From Neotamlana nanhaiensis (GTDB lineage Bacteria; Bacteroidota; Bacteroidia; Flavobacteriales; Flavobacteriaceae), in contig NZ_JTDV01000015.1 of assembly GCF_000943555.1 (NCBI RefSeq), positions 1-64,000 of the forward strand: a stretch of 64,000 nt of DNA. Reading direction: 5' to 3'. Position numbers and translations under genes: made by a program. Below the pieces are notes generated by a model that saw only the letters and a list, made by a program, of their open reading frames with translations, was not told where the DNA came from and made no database searches. Within the stretch, counting starts at the first letter, position 1, and each line of letters starts with the position of its first letter. Of this stretch, positions 35,781-45,708 are shown piece by piece.

Positions 35781-36233
35781 ATGCCTTTAATTGAAGTAAA
35801 AACCGAAATTGACGCCGAAATTGAAACTTGTTTCGATTTGGCGAGAGATGTTACTTTTTATCAAAATACGTTACAAAAACCAACAGAAATAGCTATTTCT
35901 GGAAAAGTAGCTGGCTTGGTTGAAAAAGGTGATGCCACCATATGGGAAACGAGACACCTTAATTTACATCAGCATTTAACTTTAAAAGTAACCGAATTTT
36001 CGCAACCCTTTTTATTTGTAGACGAAATGGTTAAAGGCCATTTTAAAACCTATAAACACGAGCATATTTTTAAGAAGATTAAAAATAAAACGCTAATGAT
36101 AGATAAGTTTTATTTTGAATCGCCGTATGGGGTATTTGGAAAATTATTCGATTATCTATTTTTAAAAAAGCATATTAAAAAATTAATTGTTTTTAGAAAT
36201 GAAGCTCTAAAAGATAAAGCTGAATCTTTGTAG
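35781..36233 (+). CDS. SRPBCC family protein
   Basis: 150 residues, one START-like domain: MPLIEVKTEIDAEIETCFDLARDVTFYQNTLQKPTE, ISGKVAGLVEKGDATIWETRHLNLHQHLTLKVTEFSQPFLFVDEMVKGHFKTYKHEHIF, and C-terminal helices LFDYLFLKKHIKKLIVFRNEALKDKAES. It is like the ligand-binding proteins sometimes called cell-division inhibitor SulA-like or YfcH-associated in Bacteroidota. Ligand unknown. Own promoter. Confidence 0.82.
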   Translation: MPLIEVKTEIDAEIETCFDLARDVTFYQNTLQKPTEIAISGKVAGLVEKGDATIWETRHLNLHQHLTLKVTEFSQPFLFVDEMVKGHFKTYKHEHIFKKIKNKTLMIDKFYFESPYGVFGKLFDYLFLKKHIKKLIVFRNEALKDKAESL

Positions 36234-36535
36234 GTTTCAGGTTTAGAGCGTTATATTTATTTTAAATAATGTTGACGTGTAAATATGGTATTTCTTTAGT
36301 TTTTATACTTTTTTAACTATCTTCTTATAAATTTAATATTTAGTATATCACTATTTGATTTTGTGATAATTCAAGATTATTAATGTAGGTATTTTCGTTT
36401 GTCTGTGCAGAATATGATAAATAGGCTATCAAGAAAATCATAATAACTTTTTTAATTAATTTGTGAAGTTGTAGTTTTATTTTTTAAGCCGATATATTAT
36501 ATTAGCAAGCAATCTCACAAAACTCACCTAATTTT
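36234..36535. other. Intergenic region before parE
   Basis: 302 bp, very AT-rich. It holds only the short minus-strand frame listed separately; no clear promoter match to the full consensus is seen before parE. Confidence 0.5.
36340..36441 (-). pseudogene. Possible relic: N-terminus of a secreted protein
   Basis: 33 codons from an ATG at 36441 to a TAA at 36342. The peptide begins MIFLIAYLSYSAQTNENTY, with the preceding in-frame codons giving LIKKVI: a hydrophobic stretch ending in the SAQ signal-peptidase site common in this genome. It stops after the cleavage site. Either a decayed gene start or a chance frame. Confidence 0.25.
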
Positions 36536-38392
36536 ATGGCAGAACAAACCAATTACACCGAAGATAATATACGTTCGTTAGACTGGAAAGAGCATATTAG
36601 AATGCGTCCCGGGATGTATATTGGTAAACTAGGTGATGGTAGTTCGCCAGACGATGGTATTTATATTTTACTTAAAGAAGTGCTAGATAACTCTATCGAC
36701 GAGTTTGTAATGGGCGCTGGTAAAACTATCGAGATTTCTATACAAGGGGCCAAAGTAATTGTACGCGATTATGGTCGTGGTATTCCTCTTGGTAAGGTGG
36801 TTGATGTGGTTTCAAAAATGAACACTGGTGGTAAGTACGACTCAAAGGCGTTTAAAAAATCTGTAGGATTAAATGGTGTTGGTACCAAAGCCGTAAATGC
36901 CTTATCAACTTATTTTAGGGTTGAAAGTACTAGAGACGGTAAATCGGCTTCGGCCGAGTTTGAAAAAGGCGAGCTAACTGCTAAAGAAATGCTCGACGAT
37001 ACCTCGCGCCGAAAAGGAACGAAAGTATCGTTTGTTCCAGACGAAAGTATTTTTAAAAACTATAAATTTCGTAGCGAATATGTTGTAAAAATGCTTAAAA
37101 ACTATGTGTACCTTAACCCAGGTTTAACCATAGTTTTTAATGGTGAAAAGTATTATAGCGAAAACGGATTAAAAGATTTATTATCTGAAAAAATAAACGA
37201 ATCCGATTTATTATACCCAATTATTCATCTTCGTGGAGACGATATTGAAATCGCTTTAACCCACAGTAAAACCCAATATAGCGAAGAATATAACAGTTTT
37301 GTAAACGGCCAAAATACAACCCAAGGTGGTACGCACTTAAATGCGTTTCGCGAAGCCGTTGTAAAAACCATTCGTGAGTTTTATGGTAAAAGCTATGATG
37401 CTTCCGATATTAGAAAATCAATTGTAAGTGCCATAGCAATCAAGGTTATGGAACCTGTTTTTGAGAGTCAAACAAAAACCAAATTGGGTTCTACCGATAT
37501 GGGTGGCGATTACCCAACAGTACGCACTTATGTTAACGATTTTGTAAAAACAAAACTCGATAATTACTTACACAAAAATCAAGATACTGCCGATAAACTT
37601 CAGCGTAAAATTCTTCAAGCCGAACGCGAGCGTAAAGAACTTTCTGGTATTCGTAAGTTGGCCAGAGATCGTGCTAAAAAGGCGAGTCTTCATAATAAAA
37701 AATTACGCGATTGCCGTGTGCACTTTGGGGATACTAAAAACGAACGAAATCTAGAAACCACCTTGTTTATTACCGAGGGAGATTCGGCTTCTGGTAGTAT
37801 TACAAAATCGCGTGATGTAAACACGCAAGCGGTATTTAGTTTAAAAGGTAAGCCTTTAAACTGTTACGGATTAACCAAAAAAATAGTTTACGAAAACGAA
37901 GAGTTTAACTTACTACAAGCGGCCTTAAATATTGAAGAGTCTTTAGAAGATTTACGATATAATAACGTGGTAATTGCTACGGATGCCGATGTAGATGGAA
38001 TGCATATTCGATTGCTGTTAATTACATTTTTCTTGCAGTTTTTTCCTGAAGTTATAAAAGAAGGTCATTTATACATTTTGCAAACGCCTTTGTTTAGGGT
38101 TCGAAACAAAAAAGAAACCATTTATTGTTACACCGAAGAAGAGCGTGTAAATGCCATAGAAAAATTAAAACCAAAACCCGAAATTACTCGATTTAAAGGT
38201 TTAGGTGAAATTTCGCCCGATGAGTTTAAACACTTTATTGGCGACGATATTCGTTTAGATCCTGTGATGCTTGACGATGGTATGTCGATAGAGGATTTAT
38301 TATCGTTTTACATGGGCAAAAACACACCAACACGTCAAGAGTTCATTATAGACAATTTAAAAGTTGAAATGGATTTAATTGAAGAAAAATAA
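36536..38392 (+). CDS. parE: DNA topoisomerase IV subunit B
   Basis: 618 residues, a type IIA ATPase subunit. GHKL ATPase: [37 protein letters not shown]; transducer with the K-loop [50 protein letters not shown]-terminal [10 protein letters not shown]. The short length and lack of an insert fit ParE rather than GyrB. It unlinks sister chromosomes together with ParC, encoded two genes downstream. Confidence 0.94.
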   Translation: MAEQTNYTEDNIRSLDWKEHIRMRPGMYIGKLGDGSSPDDGIYILLKEVLDNSIDEFVMGAGKTIEISIQGAKVIVRDYGRGIPLGKVVDVVSKMNTGGKYDSKAFKKSVGLNGVGTKAVNALSTYFRVESTRDGKSASAEFEKGELTAKEMLDDTSRRKGTKVSFVPDESIFKNYKFRSEYVVKMLKNYVYLNPGLTIVFNGEKYYSENGLKDLLSEKINESDLLYPIIHLRGDDIEIALTHSKTQYSEEYNSFVNGQNTTQGGTHLNAFREAVVKTIREFYGKSYDASDIRKSIVSAIAIKVMEPVFESQTKTKLGSTDMGGDYPTVRTYVNDFVKTKLDNYLHKNQDTADKLQRKILQAERERKELSGIRKLARDRAKKASLHNKKLRDCRVHFGDTKNERNLETTLFITEGDSASGSITKSRDVNTQAVFSLKGKPLNCYGLTKKIVYENEEFNLLQAALNIEESLEDLRYNNVVIATDADVDGMHIRLLLITFFLQFFPEVIKEGHLYILQTPLFRVRNKKETIYCYTEEERVNAIEKLKPKPEITRFKGLGEISPDEFKHFIGDDIRLDPVMLDDGMSIEDLLSFYMGKNTPTRQEFIIDNLKVEMDLIEEK

Positions 38393-38398
38393 TGACGT

Positions 38399-38929
38399 AT
38401 GGATGACAATTTAATTATTCCAGACGAAAATATTGCAGGCAAAATTTACTTTATTAGAAACCAAAAAGTAATGCTCGATAGAGATTCAGCAAATTTGTAT
38501 GAGGTTGAAACTCGAGTTTTAAAGCAGGCTATTAAGCGAAATTTGAATCGTTTTCCAGAAGATTTCATGTTTGAACTTACCAAGCCTGAATTAGAAAATT
38601 GGAGATCACAGTTTGTGACCTCCAATGACTCCGACAAAATGGGGCTGCGTTATTCTCCAATGGCATTTACCGAGCAAGGTGTTGCTATGTTATCAAGCGT
38701 GTTGCGCAGCGATAGGGCTATTGCGGTAAATATTAAAATTATTAGAGTTTTTACTAAAATGCGCCAATTACTTAGCGATAATTTAAGTTTGAAACTTGAA
38801 ATTGAAGAAATTAAAAAGAAACTAACCAACCATAGCAAAAATATTGAGCTTGTTTTTAATTATCTGGATGAATTGATTGATAAAAAAGAAAATCAAAAAC
38901 CAAGAAATAAAATAGGTTACAAAAAATGA
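38399..38929 (+). CDS. ORF6N domain protein inserted between parE and parC
   Basis: 176 residues. The first 110 are an ORF6N/KilA-N-like DNA-binding domain of phage type: IRNQKVMLDRDSANLYEVETRVLKQAIKRNLNRFPEDFMFEL, then MAFTEQGVAMLSSVLRSDRAIAVNIKIIRVFTKMRQLL. The C-terminal 60 residues form a coiled coil (LKLEIEEIKKKLTNHSKNIELVFNYLDELI) ending in a basic tail. It starts 6 bp after parE and ends 13 bp before parC, with no gap for separate promoters, so it is part of the operon. Such domains are common in phages and islands. A role in topoisomerase control is only a speculation. Confidence 0.85.
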   Translation: MDDNLIIPDENIAGKIYFIRNQKVMLDRDSANLYEVETRVLKQAIKRNLNRFPEDFMFELTKPELENWRSQFVTSNDSDKMGLRYSPMAFTEQGVAMLSSVLRSDRAIAVNIKIIRVFTKMRQLLSDNLSLKLEIEEIKKKLTNHSKNIELVFNYLDELIDKKENQKPRNKIGYKK

Positions 38930-38942
38930 TTGCCTCAAGTTT

Positions 38943-41591
38943 ATGATAAACGAAGAAAACGACGATTTAACCAACCAAGACAACCAAGAACCAAACGAAA
39001 CCATTACCCGTGTTACGGGTATGTATAAAGATTGGTTTTTAGATTATGCATCTTATGTAATTCTAGAACGTGCTGTACCAGCCATAGAAGATGGTTTTAA
39101 ACCAGTACAGCGACGTATTATGCATAGTATGAAAGACCTCGACGATGGTCGTTACAATAAAGTAGCTAATATTGTGGGGCATACCATGCAGTATCATCCG
39201 CACGGTGATGCAAGTATTGCCGATGCCATGGTGCAAATTGGTCAGAAAGATTTGTTAATCGATACCCAAGGAAACTGGGGGAATATTCTAACAGGCGATG
39301 GTGCTGCAGCATCGCGTTACATTGAAGCGCGATTATCAAAATTTGCACTCGATGTGGTTTACAACCCAAAAATAACCGAGTGGCAAGCCAGTTACGATGG
39401 TCGTAGAAAAGAGCCTGTAAATTTACCAGTTATGTTTCCTTTGCTATTGGCGCAAGGTGGCGAAGGTATTGCGGTTGGTCTATCAACAAAAATATTACCG
39501 CATAACTTTATCGAGCTTATTGAGGCTTCAATAAAACATTTAAACGGTAAACGATTTACTTTAGTTCCCGATTTCCCGACAGCAGGAATTGCAGATTTTT
39601 CAAATTACAACGATGGCTTACGAGGAGGTAAAGTACGTGTACGCGCTAAAATTTCGCAACTCGATAAAAACACGTTGGTTATTTCCGAAATTCCTTTTGC
39701 AACCACAACCTCGTCGTTAATCGATTCTATTTTAAAAGCCAACGATAAAGGTAAAATCAAGATTAAAAAAATTGAAGATAATACCGCTGCCGAAGTTGAA
39801 ATTTTGGTGCATTTACCTTCAGGGTTATCGCCTGATAAAACAATAGATGCCCTTTATGCATTTACAAGTTGCGAAAGTTCAATTTCACCTTTAGGCTGTG
39901 TTATCGAAGATAATAAACCACTGTTTATAGGGGTTTCTGAAATGCTTCGTAGAAGTACCGATAATACCGTGCAACTCTTAAAACAAGAACTCGAAATTAA
40001 ACTGGGGGAGTTTGAAGAGCAGTGGCACTTTGCATCATTGGAGCGTATTTTTATAGAGAATAGAATTTATCGTGATATTGAAGAGGAAGAAACTTGGGAA
40101 GGTGTTATTAAAGCCATCGATAAAGGCTTACAACCCCATATAAAACATTTAAAACGTGCCATTACCGAAGATGATATTGTGCGTTTAACCGAGATTCGCA
40201 TCAAGCGTATATCAAAATTCGATATTGATAAGGCGCAACAAAAAATTGATGCTTTAGAAGATCAAATTGCAGAGGTAAAGCATCATTTAGAGCATCTTAT
40301 CGATTATGCCATTGCCTATTTTACAAGACTTAAAAACGATTACGGCGAAGGACGCGAACGTAAAACCGAAATTCGCGTTTTTGACGATGTCGATGCTACT
40401 AAAGTAGTCATTCGAAATACAAAACTTTATGTTAATCGTGCCGAAGGCTTTATTGGAACCTCATTACGTCGCGATGAATATGTTGGAGATTGTAGCGATA
40501 TCGACGATGTCATTGTTTTTACAAAAGCGGGTAAAATGATGGTTACCAAAGTAGACACAAAAACCTTTATTGGTAAAGATATTATACATGTTGCGGTGTT
40601 TAAAAAGAAAGATAAACGTACCATTTACAACATGATTTATCGTGATGGTAAAAGTGGACCATCGTACATAAAACGTTTTGCAGTAACTAGTATTACTCGC
40701 GATAGAGAATACGATTTAACCAACGGTAACAAAGCATCAACCATGTTGTATTTTTCGGCAAACCCTAATGGTGAAGCCGAGGTAGTAACTATTTTATTGC
40801 GACAAGCAGGAAGCATTAAAAAACTTAAATGGGATATTGATTTTGCCGATATTTTAATAAAAGGTCGTGCATCAAAAGGAAATGTGGTAACAAAATATTC
40901 TATTAAGCGCGTTGAGCTTAAAGAGAAAGGAGTTTCAACCTTAAAACCACGAAAAATTTGGTTCGACGAAACCGTAAGACGCATTAATGTTGATGGTCGA
41001 GGCGATTTAATTGGAGAGTTTCGTGGTGAAGATAAATTACTAATTATCAATCAGTCTGGAGTTGTTAAAACCGTGACACCAGAAGTTACTATGCACTTCG
41101 ATGATGATATGATTGTACTTGAAAAATGGGAACCTAAAAAGCCCATTTCGGCTATTTACTACCACGGCGAAAAGGAGTTATATTACGTAAAACGATTTGT
41201 AATAGAGCAAGAAGACAAGGAAGAAAACTTTATATCCGATCACCCAAAATCGCAATTAGAGATTGTTTCTACCGATTGGAAACCAATGGCAGAAGTGGTT
41301 TTTGCTAAAGAACGCGGTAAAGACCGAAAGGATAATATGGAAGTAAATTTAGAAGCTTTTATTGCCATTAAAGGTATTTCGGCATTAGGAAATCAGCTTA
41401 CTAAAGATAAAGTCAATCAAGTAAATTTATTAGATCCGTTACCTTTTGAATCGCCGGAGGAAGTTCATGCTAACGATTTAGAAGTTATAGATGAAGAAAC
41501 ATTAGGTGCTACCGAGTCAGACGCTTCAACCAAACCAAAAGACGACACAGAAACCGATAAGGACGACGAAGGACAAACGAGTTTGTTTTAA
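38943..41591 (+). CDS. parC: DNA topoisomerase IV subunit A
   Basis: 882 residues. Winged-helix part with MYKDWFLDYASYVILERAVPAIEDGFKPVQRRIMHSM, the catalytic tyrosine in DGAAASRYIEARLS (R-Y), the tower and coiled-coil region, and a C-terminal beta-pinwheel with weak GyrA-box-like blades (RGDLIGEFRGEDKLLIINQSGVVKTVTPE) and no full GyrA box, as expected of ParC. Long acidic tail (DAETDKDDEGQTSLF region). Last of the three parE operon genes that belong to replication. Confidence 0.95.
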   Translation: MINEENDDLTNQDNQEPNETITRVTGMYKDWFLDYASYVILERAVPAIEDGFKPVQRRIMHSMKDLDDGRYNKVANIVGHTMQYHPHGDASIADAMVQIGQKDLLIDTQGNWGNILTGDGAAASRYIEARLSKFALDVVYNPKITEWQASYDGRRKEPVNLPVMFPLLLAQGGEGIAVGLSTKILPHNFIELIEASIKHLNGKRFTLVPDFPTAGIADFSNYNDGLRGGKVRVRAKISQLDKNTLVISEIPFATTTSSLIDSILKANDKGKIKIKKIEDNTAAEVEILVHLPSGLSPDKTIDALYAFTSCESSISPLGCVIEDNKPLFIGVSEMLRRSTDNTVQLLKQELEIKLGEFEEQWHFASLERIFIENRIYRDIEEEETWEGVIKAIDKGLQPHIKHLKRAITEDDIVRLTEIRIKRISKFDIDKAQQKIDALEDQIAEVKHHLEHLIDYAIAYFTRLKNDYGEGRERKTEIRVFDDVDATKVVIRNTKLYVNRAEGFIGTSLRRDEYVGDCSDIDDVIVFTKAGKMMVTKVDTKTFIGKDIIHVAVFKKKDKRTIYNMIYRDGKSGPSYIKRFAVTSITRDREYDLTNGNKASTMLYFSANPNGEAEVVTILLRQAGSIKKLKWDIDFADILIKGRASKGNVVTKYSIKRVELKEKGVSTLKPRKIWFDETVRRINVDGRGDLIGEFRGEDKLLIINQSGVVKTVTPEVTMHFDDDMIVLEKWEPKKPISAIYYHGEKELYYVKRFVIEQEDKEENFISDHPKSQLEIVSTDWKPMAEVVFAKERGKDRKDNMEVNLEAFIAIKGISALGNQLTKDKVNQVNLLDPLPFESPEEVHANDLEVIDEETLGATESDASTKPKDDTETDKDDEGQTSLF

Positions 41592-41628
41592 AGTTATCTG
41601 GTTTTAGATAAATATAGGATTTTACCGA

Positions 41629-42273
41629 ATGAAAAAAAAAGCACTGTTACTAGGAGTTTTTGTTTTACTTTATTGCTATAATTTAAATGGACAAAACTCT
41701 ACTATTGAATTTGGAATTACGTTTGGAGGAAATTTTTCGCAATTTACTCCAGATCATAAAGTAGGAGGAATTACTTATCTTGATTATAAACCAAAACTTG
41801 GCTTTTTTGCAGGAGGCTATGCAAATGTTATTATAGGAAATAATTTTAACATGCAGCCAGAATTAATGTTTGCTAGCCAAGGTACAAATATTTTAGTCGA
41901 GGATATACAAGTTTATGATTCTGAAGGATTTCTTATATCTGATTCAGATTATGAATCTAAAATAAACGAGTTTACCATTATATTGCCAATTGTTTTTCAG
42001 TATTTATTTAATGATGTTTTTTATATTGAGGCTGGACCACAATTAGGTTACATTTTTAATGTAAAAGAAAAAGTAAAGAAAAGTCCTTTTGAGTATAATG
42101 CAACAAATAACACATTTGAGAGTAATGTGTTTGACTTAGGATTAACTTTAGGTTTTGGGTATAAAATCGCTAAAAATTTAGCTGTTAATCTGAGATATTT
42201 TTTGGGGATAATTGAAAGAAATGGCACTTTAAAATCTTCAGTTCTCAATTGGGGAGTTCAATTTAAATTGTAG
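41629..42273 (+). CDS. PorT-type outer-membrane beta-barrel protein
   Basis: 214 residues. Signal peptide MKKKALLLGVFVLLYCYNLNGQ, then eight-strand-barrel-type alternation: EFGITFGGNFSQFT, LDYKPKLGFFAGGYANVIIGNNFNMQPELMFASQGTN, FTIILPIVFQYLFNDVFYIEAGPQLGYIF, LGLTLGFGYKIAKNLAVNLRYFLGI and GVQFKL at the end. Small outer-membrane barrel of unknown function, in the PorT/outer-membrane-barrel superfamily. It follows parC by 37 bp. Confidence 0.8.
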   Translation: MKKKALLLGVFVLLYCYNLNGQNSTIEFGITFGGNFSQFTPDHKVGGITYLDYKPKLGFFAGGYANVIIGNNFNMQPELMFASQGTNILVEDIQVYDSEGFLISDSDYESKINEFTIILPIVFQYLFNDVFYIEAGPQLGYIFNVKEKVKKSPFEYNATNNTFESNVFDLGLTLGFGYKIAKNLAVNLRYFLGIIERNGTLKSSVLNWGVQFKL

Positions 42274-42330
42274 TAAACAACATTCTAATCTCAATAAAAT
42301 TGATAATACTTAAAAGAAAAGTATAATTCT

Positions 42331-44229
42331 ATGAAGCTTAAATTTATTGTTCTTTTTTTTGTCGGATTGGTTAATACTTTTTTGTTTGCTAATAACGATT
42401 TAGAAAAATATTTGCTGTTTACACCTCAAGAGATAGAAGTAAACACCAATATGGTTGCCATTTATAATGACGAAGTAAATGTTTTAAAAGCGTTTTTAAA
42501 TTCTAGTATCACTGAAGCTTCAGCTGGAAAATTTAATATATCAACTGCAAAAAGTGATTTCAATTTATGTTTCGAAATCAATGCTAATTTAAAGGGTTTT
42601 GATGCCTTTCAGTTAGAAATAAATACTTCAAACATCACCTTAGTCGCAAAAAACTTAAATGCGCTACGCTACGGAAAACAAACATTTCTAAGGTTGTTAA
42701 ACTATGCTCAAACCAAGAACGAATTCGTTCCGTATACTAAAATAAGCGATTGGGCTAATTTTGAGAAACGTGGTTATATGCTCGATGTAAGCCGCAATAA
42801 GGTGCCTACTATGGCTAGCATTTATTTGTTAATAGATCAGTTGGAGCAATGGCGAATAAACGAATTTCAGTTGTATACCGAACATACTTTTGCTTACAGA
42901 AATCATAAAGTGGTTTGGGAAAATGCGAGTCCGTTAACCGCAGCTCAAATAAAAGAAATTGATAGCTATTGTCAAAAAAAGGGTATCGATTTGGTACCAA
43001 ATCAAAACTCGTTTGGCCATATGGAGAATTGGTTAAAACACGATGAGTATTTAGATTTATGTGAATGCGAAACCGACTGTAAAACCATTTGGGGAAACCG
43101 AAAACGAACCGCTTTGGCACCAACAAGCCCTAAATCGTTTGCTTTAATGCAAGAGTTGTATGCCGAATTATTACCCAATTTTTCAAGTAAATTTGTAAAT
43201 ATTGGCGGTGATGAAACGGTTGAACTGGGTTTAGGTAAATCCAAGCGCTTAAGCGATTCTATTGGTAAAGGGCAAGTGTATTTAAATTTTTTAAAAAAGC
43301 TAAATGTCGAAGTGCTTAAAAATGGAAAGCAAAGCCAGTTTTGGGGTGATATTGTTTTAAATCATCCCGAACTTATTAAAGACATTCCAAAAAACATGAC
43401 CGCTTTAGTTTGGGGTTACGATGCCACTTATCCGTTTGATAAAAATTTAAAAAAGTTCCATGATGCCAATCTCGATTTTTATGTATGTCCTGGTACTTCA
43501 AGTTGGCGGTCCGAAATAGGAAGAAATCACAACGCCTTTTTAAACTTAAAAAATGCCGCTATTGAAGGGGAAAACTATGGGGCAAAAGGATATTTAATTA
43601 CCGATTGGGGCGATTTTGGGCATTTTCAGCCTAAATCTGTGAGTTATCCAGCATTGGTTTTGGGCGCAAATTATGCTTGGAATTATTCAGATGAAACGGT
43701 TGAAAATTTAGAGTTTCTTCTAAATCAATATGTTTTTAGTGATGACACTGGAAATACCGCAAAAGCTGTTTTAACACTAGGAAATGCTTATTTAAAAGCC
43801 AATATTCCTGCTGGTAATGCTAATGCGTATCACTTAATGTTGCGCCGCTTTCGTTGGACAATGAAAGGGCATTACCAAACGAAACACTTAACGAAAAACG
43901 GACTGATTGCTGCAAAAACGGAAATAGAAAAAGGATTAAAAGAATTACAACTTGCTAAACCGCAGGCCATAGATGGTGAAACAATTATAAAAGAATTACA
44001 ACAAGCGTCGCAATTGGCTTTGTTTGGTATTAAGTTAGGTTTAGCACGCTTGGATGCGAAAAATATGGCTACCAACAAAATACCTTTAAAAAAGCGAAAA
44101 CAACTGGCCACAGAACTCACACTCCTTATAGAAAAGCATAAAACAATTTGGTTACTTCGTAATCGAGAAGGCGGATTGCAAGATTCAACTGAAAAATTGC
44201 AGGATTTATTGGATTATTTAAAGAAGTAA
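42331..44229 (+). CDS. Glycoside hydrolase family 20 (beta-N-acetylhexosaminidase)
   Basis: 632 residues. Signal peptide to about residue 20 (NTFLFAN). N-terminal GH20b-like domain to about 140, then the TIM barrel starting RGYMLDVSRNKVPTM. Active site: IGGDETVELG, with the Asp-Glu pair D294-E295, the substrate-assisted catalytic residues of GH20. Also WGDI and W-rich strands (VWGYDATYPF, ITDWGDFGHF, LVLGANYAWNYS). It removes terminal GlcNAc or GalNAc, from chitin or glycans, probably in the periplasm; no sorting domain is seen. Confidence 0.92.
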   Translation: MKLKFIVLFFVGLVNTFLFANNDLEKYLLFTPQEIEVNTNMVAIYNDEVNVLKAFLNSSITEASAGKFNISTAKSDFNLCFEINANLKGFDAFQLEINTSNITLVAKNLNALRYGKQTFLRLLNYAQTKNEFVPYTKISDWANFEKRGYMLDVSRNKVPTMASIYLLIDQLEQWRINEFQLYTEHTFAYRNHKVVWENASPLTAAQIKEIDSYCQKKGIDLVPNQNSFGHMENWLKHDEYLDLCECETDCKTIWGNRKRTALAPTSPKSFALMQELYAELLPNFSSKFVNIGGDETVELGLGKSKRLSDSIGKGQVYLNFLKKLNVEVLKNGKQSQFWGDIVLNHPELIKDIPKNMTALVWGYDATYPFDKNLKKFHDANLDFYVCPGTSSWRSEIGRNHNAFLNLKNAAIEGENYGAKGYLITDWGDFGHFQPKSVSYPALVLGANYAWNYSDETVENLEFLLNQYVFSDDTGNTAKAVLTLGNAYLKANIPAGNANAYHLMLRRFRWTMKGHYQTKHLTKNGLIAAKTEIEKGLKELQLAKPQAIDGETIIKELQQASQLALFGIKLGLARLDAKNMATNKIPLKKRKQLATELTLLIEKHKTIWLLRNREGGLQDSTEKLQDLLDYLKK

Positions 44230-44272
44230 AATCTTTTTTTAGAGGAACAAAGTCTTAAATTACATATGTTTT

Positions 44273-44316
44273 AGTGTAGGCAATGTTAAATTAATTGCCC
44301 ACACTTTGTATTTTTA
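44273..44316. terminator. Bidirectional terminator between convergent genes
   Basis: AGTGTAGGCAAT (44273-44284) and ATTGCCCACACT (44294-44305), 11 pairs with one mismatch, T-rich on the plus side. It ends GH20 on the left and the PorP/SprF-like gene on the right. Confidence 0.6.
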
Positions 44317-45606
44317 ATTAACTCGCATTAACCAAACCTTTTCAAAGCCTGATTCTTTTTGCTTGTTAACCGTACGAGTTGATGCTAAATCTCTGTCATC
44401 ATAGCGATCTACATAAACATAATTAAATTTCTCGCCTTTTTTACGCCCAATTCTGGCGTAAACGCCTTCCTTTTTTAGCTCTTCTAGTTTCTTTTTAGCG
44501 TTAGTTTCGTTAACAAAACTTCCTAAAATAACATAATATCCAGGTTTTAAAAAGCCATTTATAATATCAGAAGGTGAATCTTCACTCATCGCAGGTATAT
44601 CCTTTGTTACAGGTTCTTCAATAATTTCAGGTTCAGCTTCAACGACTTCAATTTTAGATTCTGGTTCTTCAATAGGCGTTGCAACAACCACCTCTTTTTT
44701 CGGTTTTTTTGGTTGTTTTAAACTGCGTAACTTTTCTCTATTGCGTTCAGCAGTCTTTTCCCATTCTGGTAACTCTAAATCTTTTGCACTTAAATCTACC
44801 GACAAACCAACCGAATGTACCCGATTAAAATTTTGAGAACCAATGGCGTTTTCAAACGAATAACTTACCCTAAAATATTTAAAAAATCGTCCGCTTACGG
44901 CAGCATTAAAGGAGTAATCGTTTTTATATGACAAGGCCAATTCATAATTATTTTTAAAATTTAAATTGGCAACTCCTTCAACTATATTTAAATCGCTGTA
45001 GGCATGGTATTTTGCACTTGGAGTAATTTTAAAATCGTCTGAAACTCGAATTCTATATGATAAATATCCTGTATAACCACTGCTACTTGTTAAAGGTTGG
45101 TTGGGGGCTAAAGATAAATCATTTTGAATTGGATAAGTGGTGAAGAAGCCACCTAAAGTTAGGTTGAAATTGGTATAGTGAACACCTAATTTGTAAACCG
45201 AACTAAATTTATTGTCTTGAGCAGATCGGTTTTCGTTCAATCGATCTAAACCAATGGATGCACCAATATTAATAGACTGAAATTCGCTTCCTAAATTAAA
45301 TTTAAAACGTGTGTTTAAAAAAAGTTGAATATAATGATAAACATGATAACTATGATTGCCATAATCTAAACCAAAAGCAAAATTATCGAACGGTGCCAAT
45401 TGCGCGTTAAGATATTGCGAGGTATTTGATATGTTGGTATCTGAAGCTTGAATGATGCCCGTTATGTTATAGCGTCCGTTAGATGCTAAAAACGAAGAAT
45501 CATCCAAATAAGGATTTATAGGATTTTGATTTGGGAATACAATACGTTGCGCAACCAAAATTTGAATTGAAAATACTAACAGTAAAAAGGTTATTGCTTT
45601 TTTCAT
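44314..45606 (-). CDS. PorP/SprF-type T9SS membrane protein fused to a SPOR domain
   Basis: 430 residues. Signal peptide to about residue 20. The first 290 residues are the PorP/SprF barrel: INPYLDDSSFLASNGRYNITGIIQAS, FAFGLDYGNHSYHVYHYIQLFLNTRFKFNLGSEF, VHSVGLSVDLS. An acidic and Pro/Lys-rich linker follows (about 300-355), and the last 75 residues (PGYYVILGSFVNETNAKKKLEELKKEGVYARIG...YVYVDRYDDRDLASTRT...WLMRVN) are a SPOR domain, which binds peptidoglycan lacking stem peptides. So an outer-membrane partner of T9SS or adhesion is tied to the wall. Repeat proteins like that at 1-1163 usually need such a partner. Confidence 0.85.
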   Translation of the reverse strand: MKKAITFLLLVFSIQILVAQRIVFPNQNPINPYLDDSSFLASNGRYNITGIIQASDTNISNTSQYLNAQLAPFDNFAFGLDYGNHSYHVYHYIQLFLNTRFKFNLGSEFQSINIGASIGLDRLNENRSAQDNKFSSVYKLGVHYTNFNLTLGGFFTTYPIQNDLSLAPNQPLTSSSGYTGYLSYRIRVSDDFKITPSAKYHAYSDLNIVEGVANLNFKNNYELALSYKNDYSFNAAVSGRFFKYFRVSYSFENAIGSQNFNRVHSVGLSVDLSAKDLELPEWEKTAERNREKLRSLKQPKKPKKEVVVATPIEEPESKIEVVEAEPEIIEEPVTKDIPAMSEDSPSDIINGFLKPGYYVILGSFVNETNAKKKLEELKKEGVYARIGRKKGEKFNYVYVDRYDDRDLASTRTVNKQKESGFEKVWLMRVN

Positions 45607-45708
45607 AATATTTGGGGTATTGACTAAAACAATGTTTTAACGTGGGCTAAAGTACAAAATTTGGTGTTTAAAACACGTTAAAACGATTAAAAAACCCGAT
45701 TAAACGCT

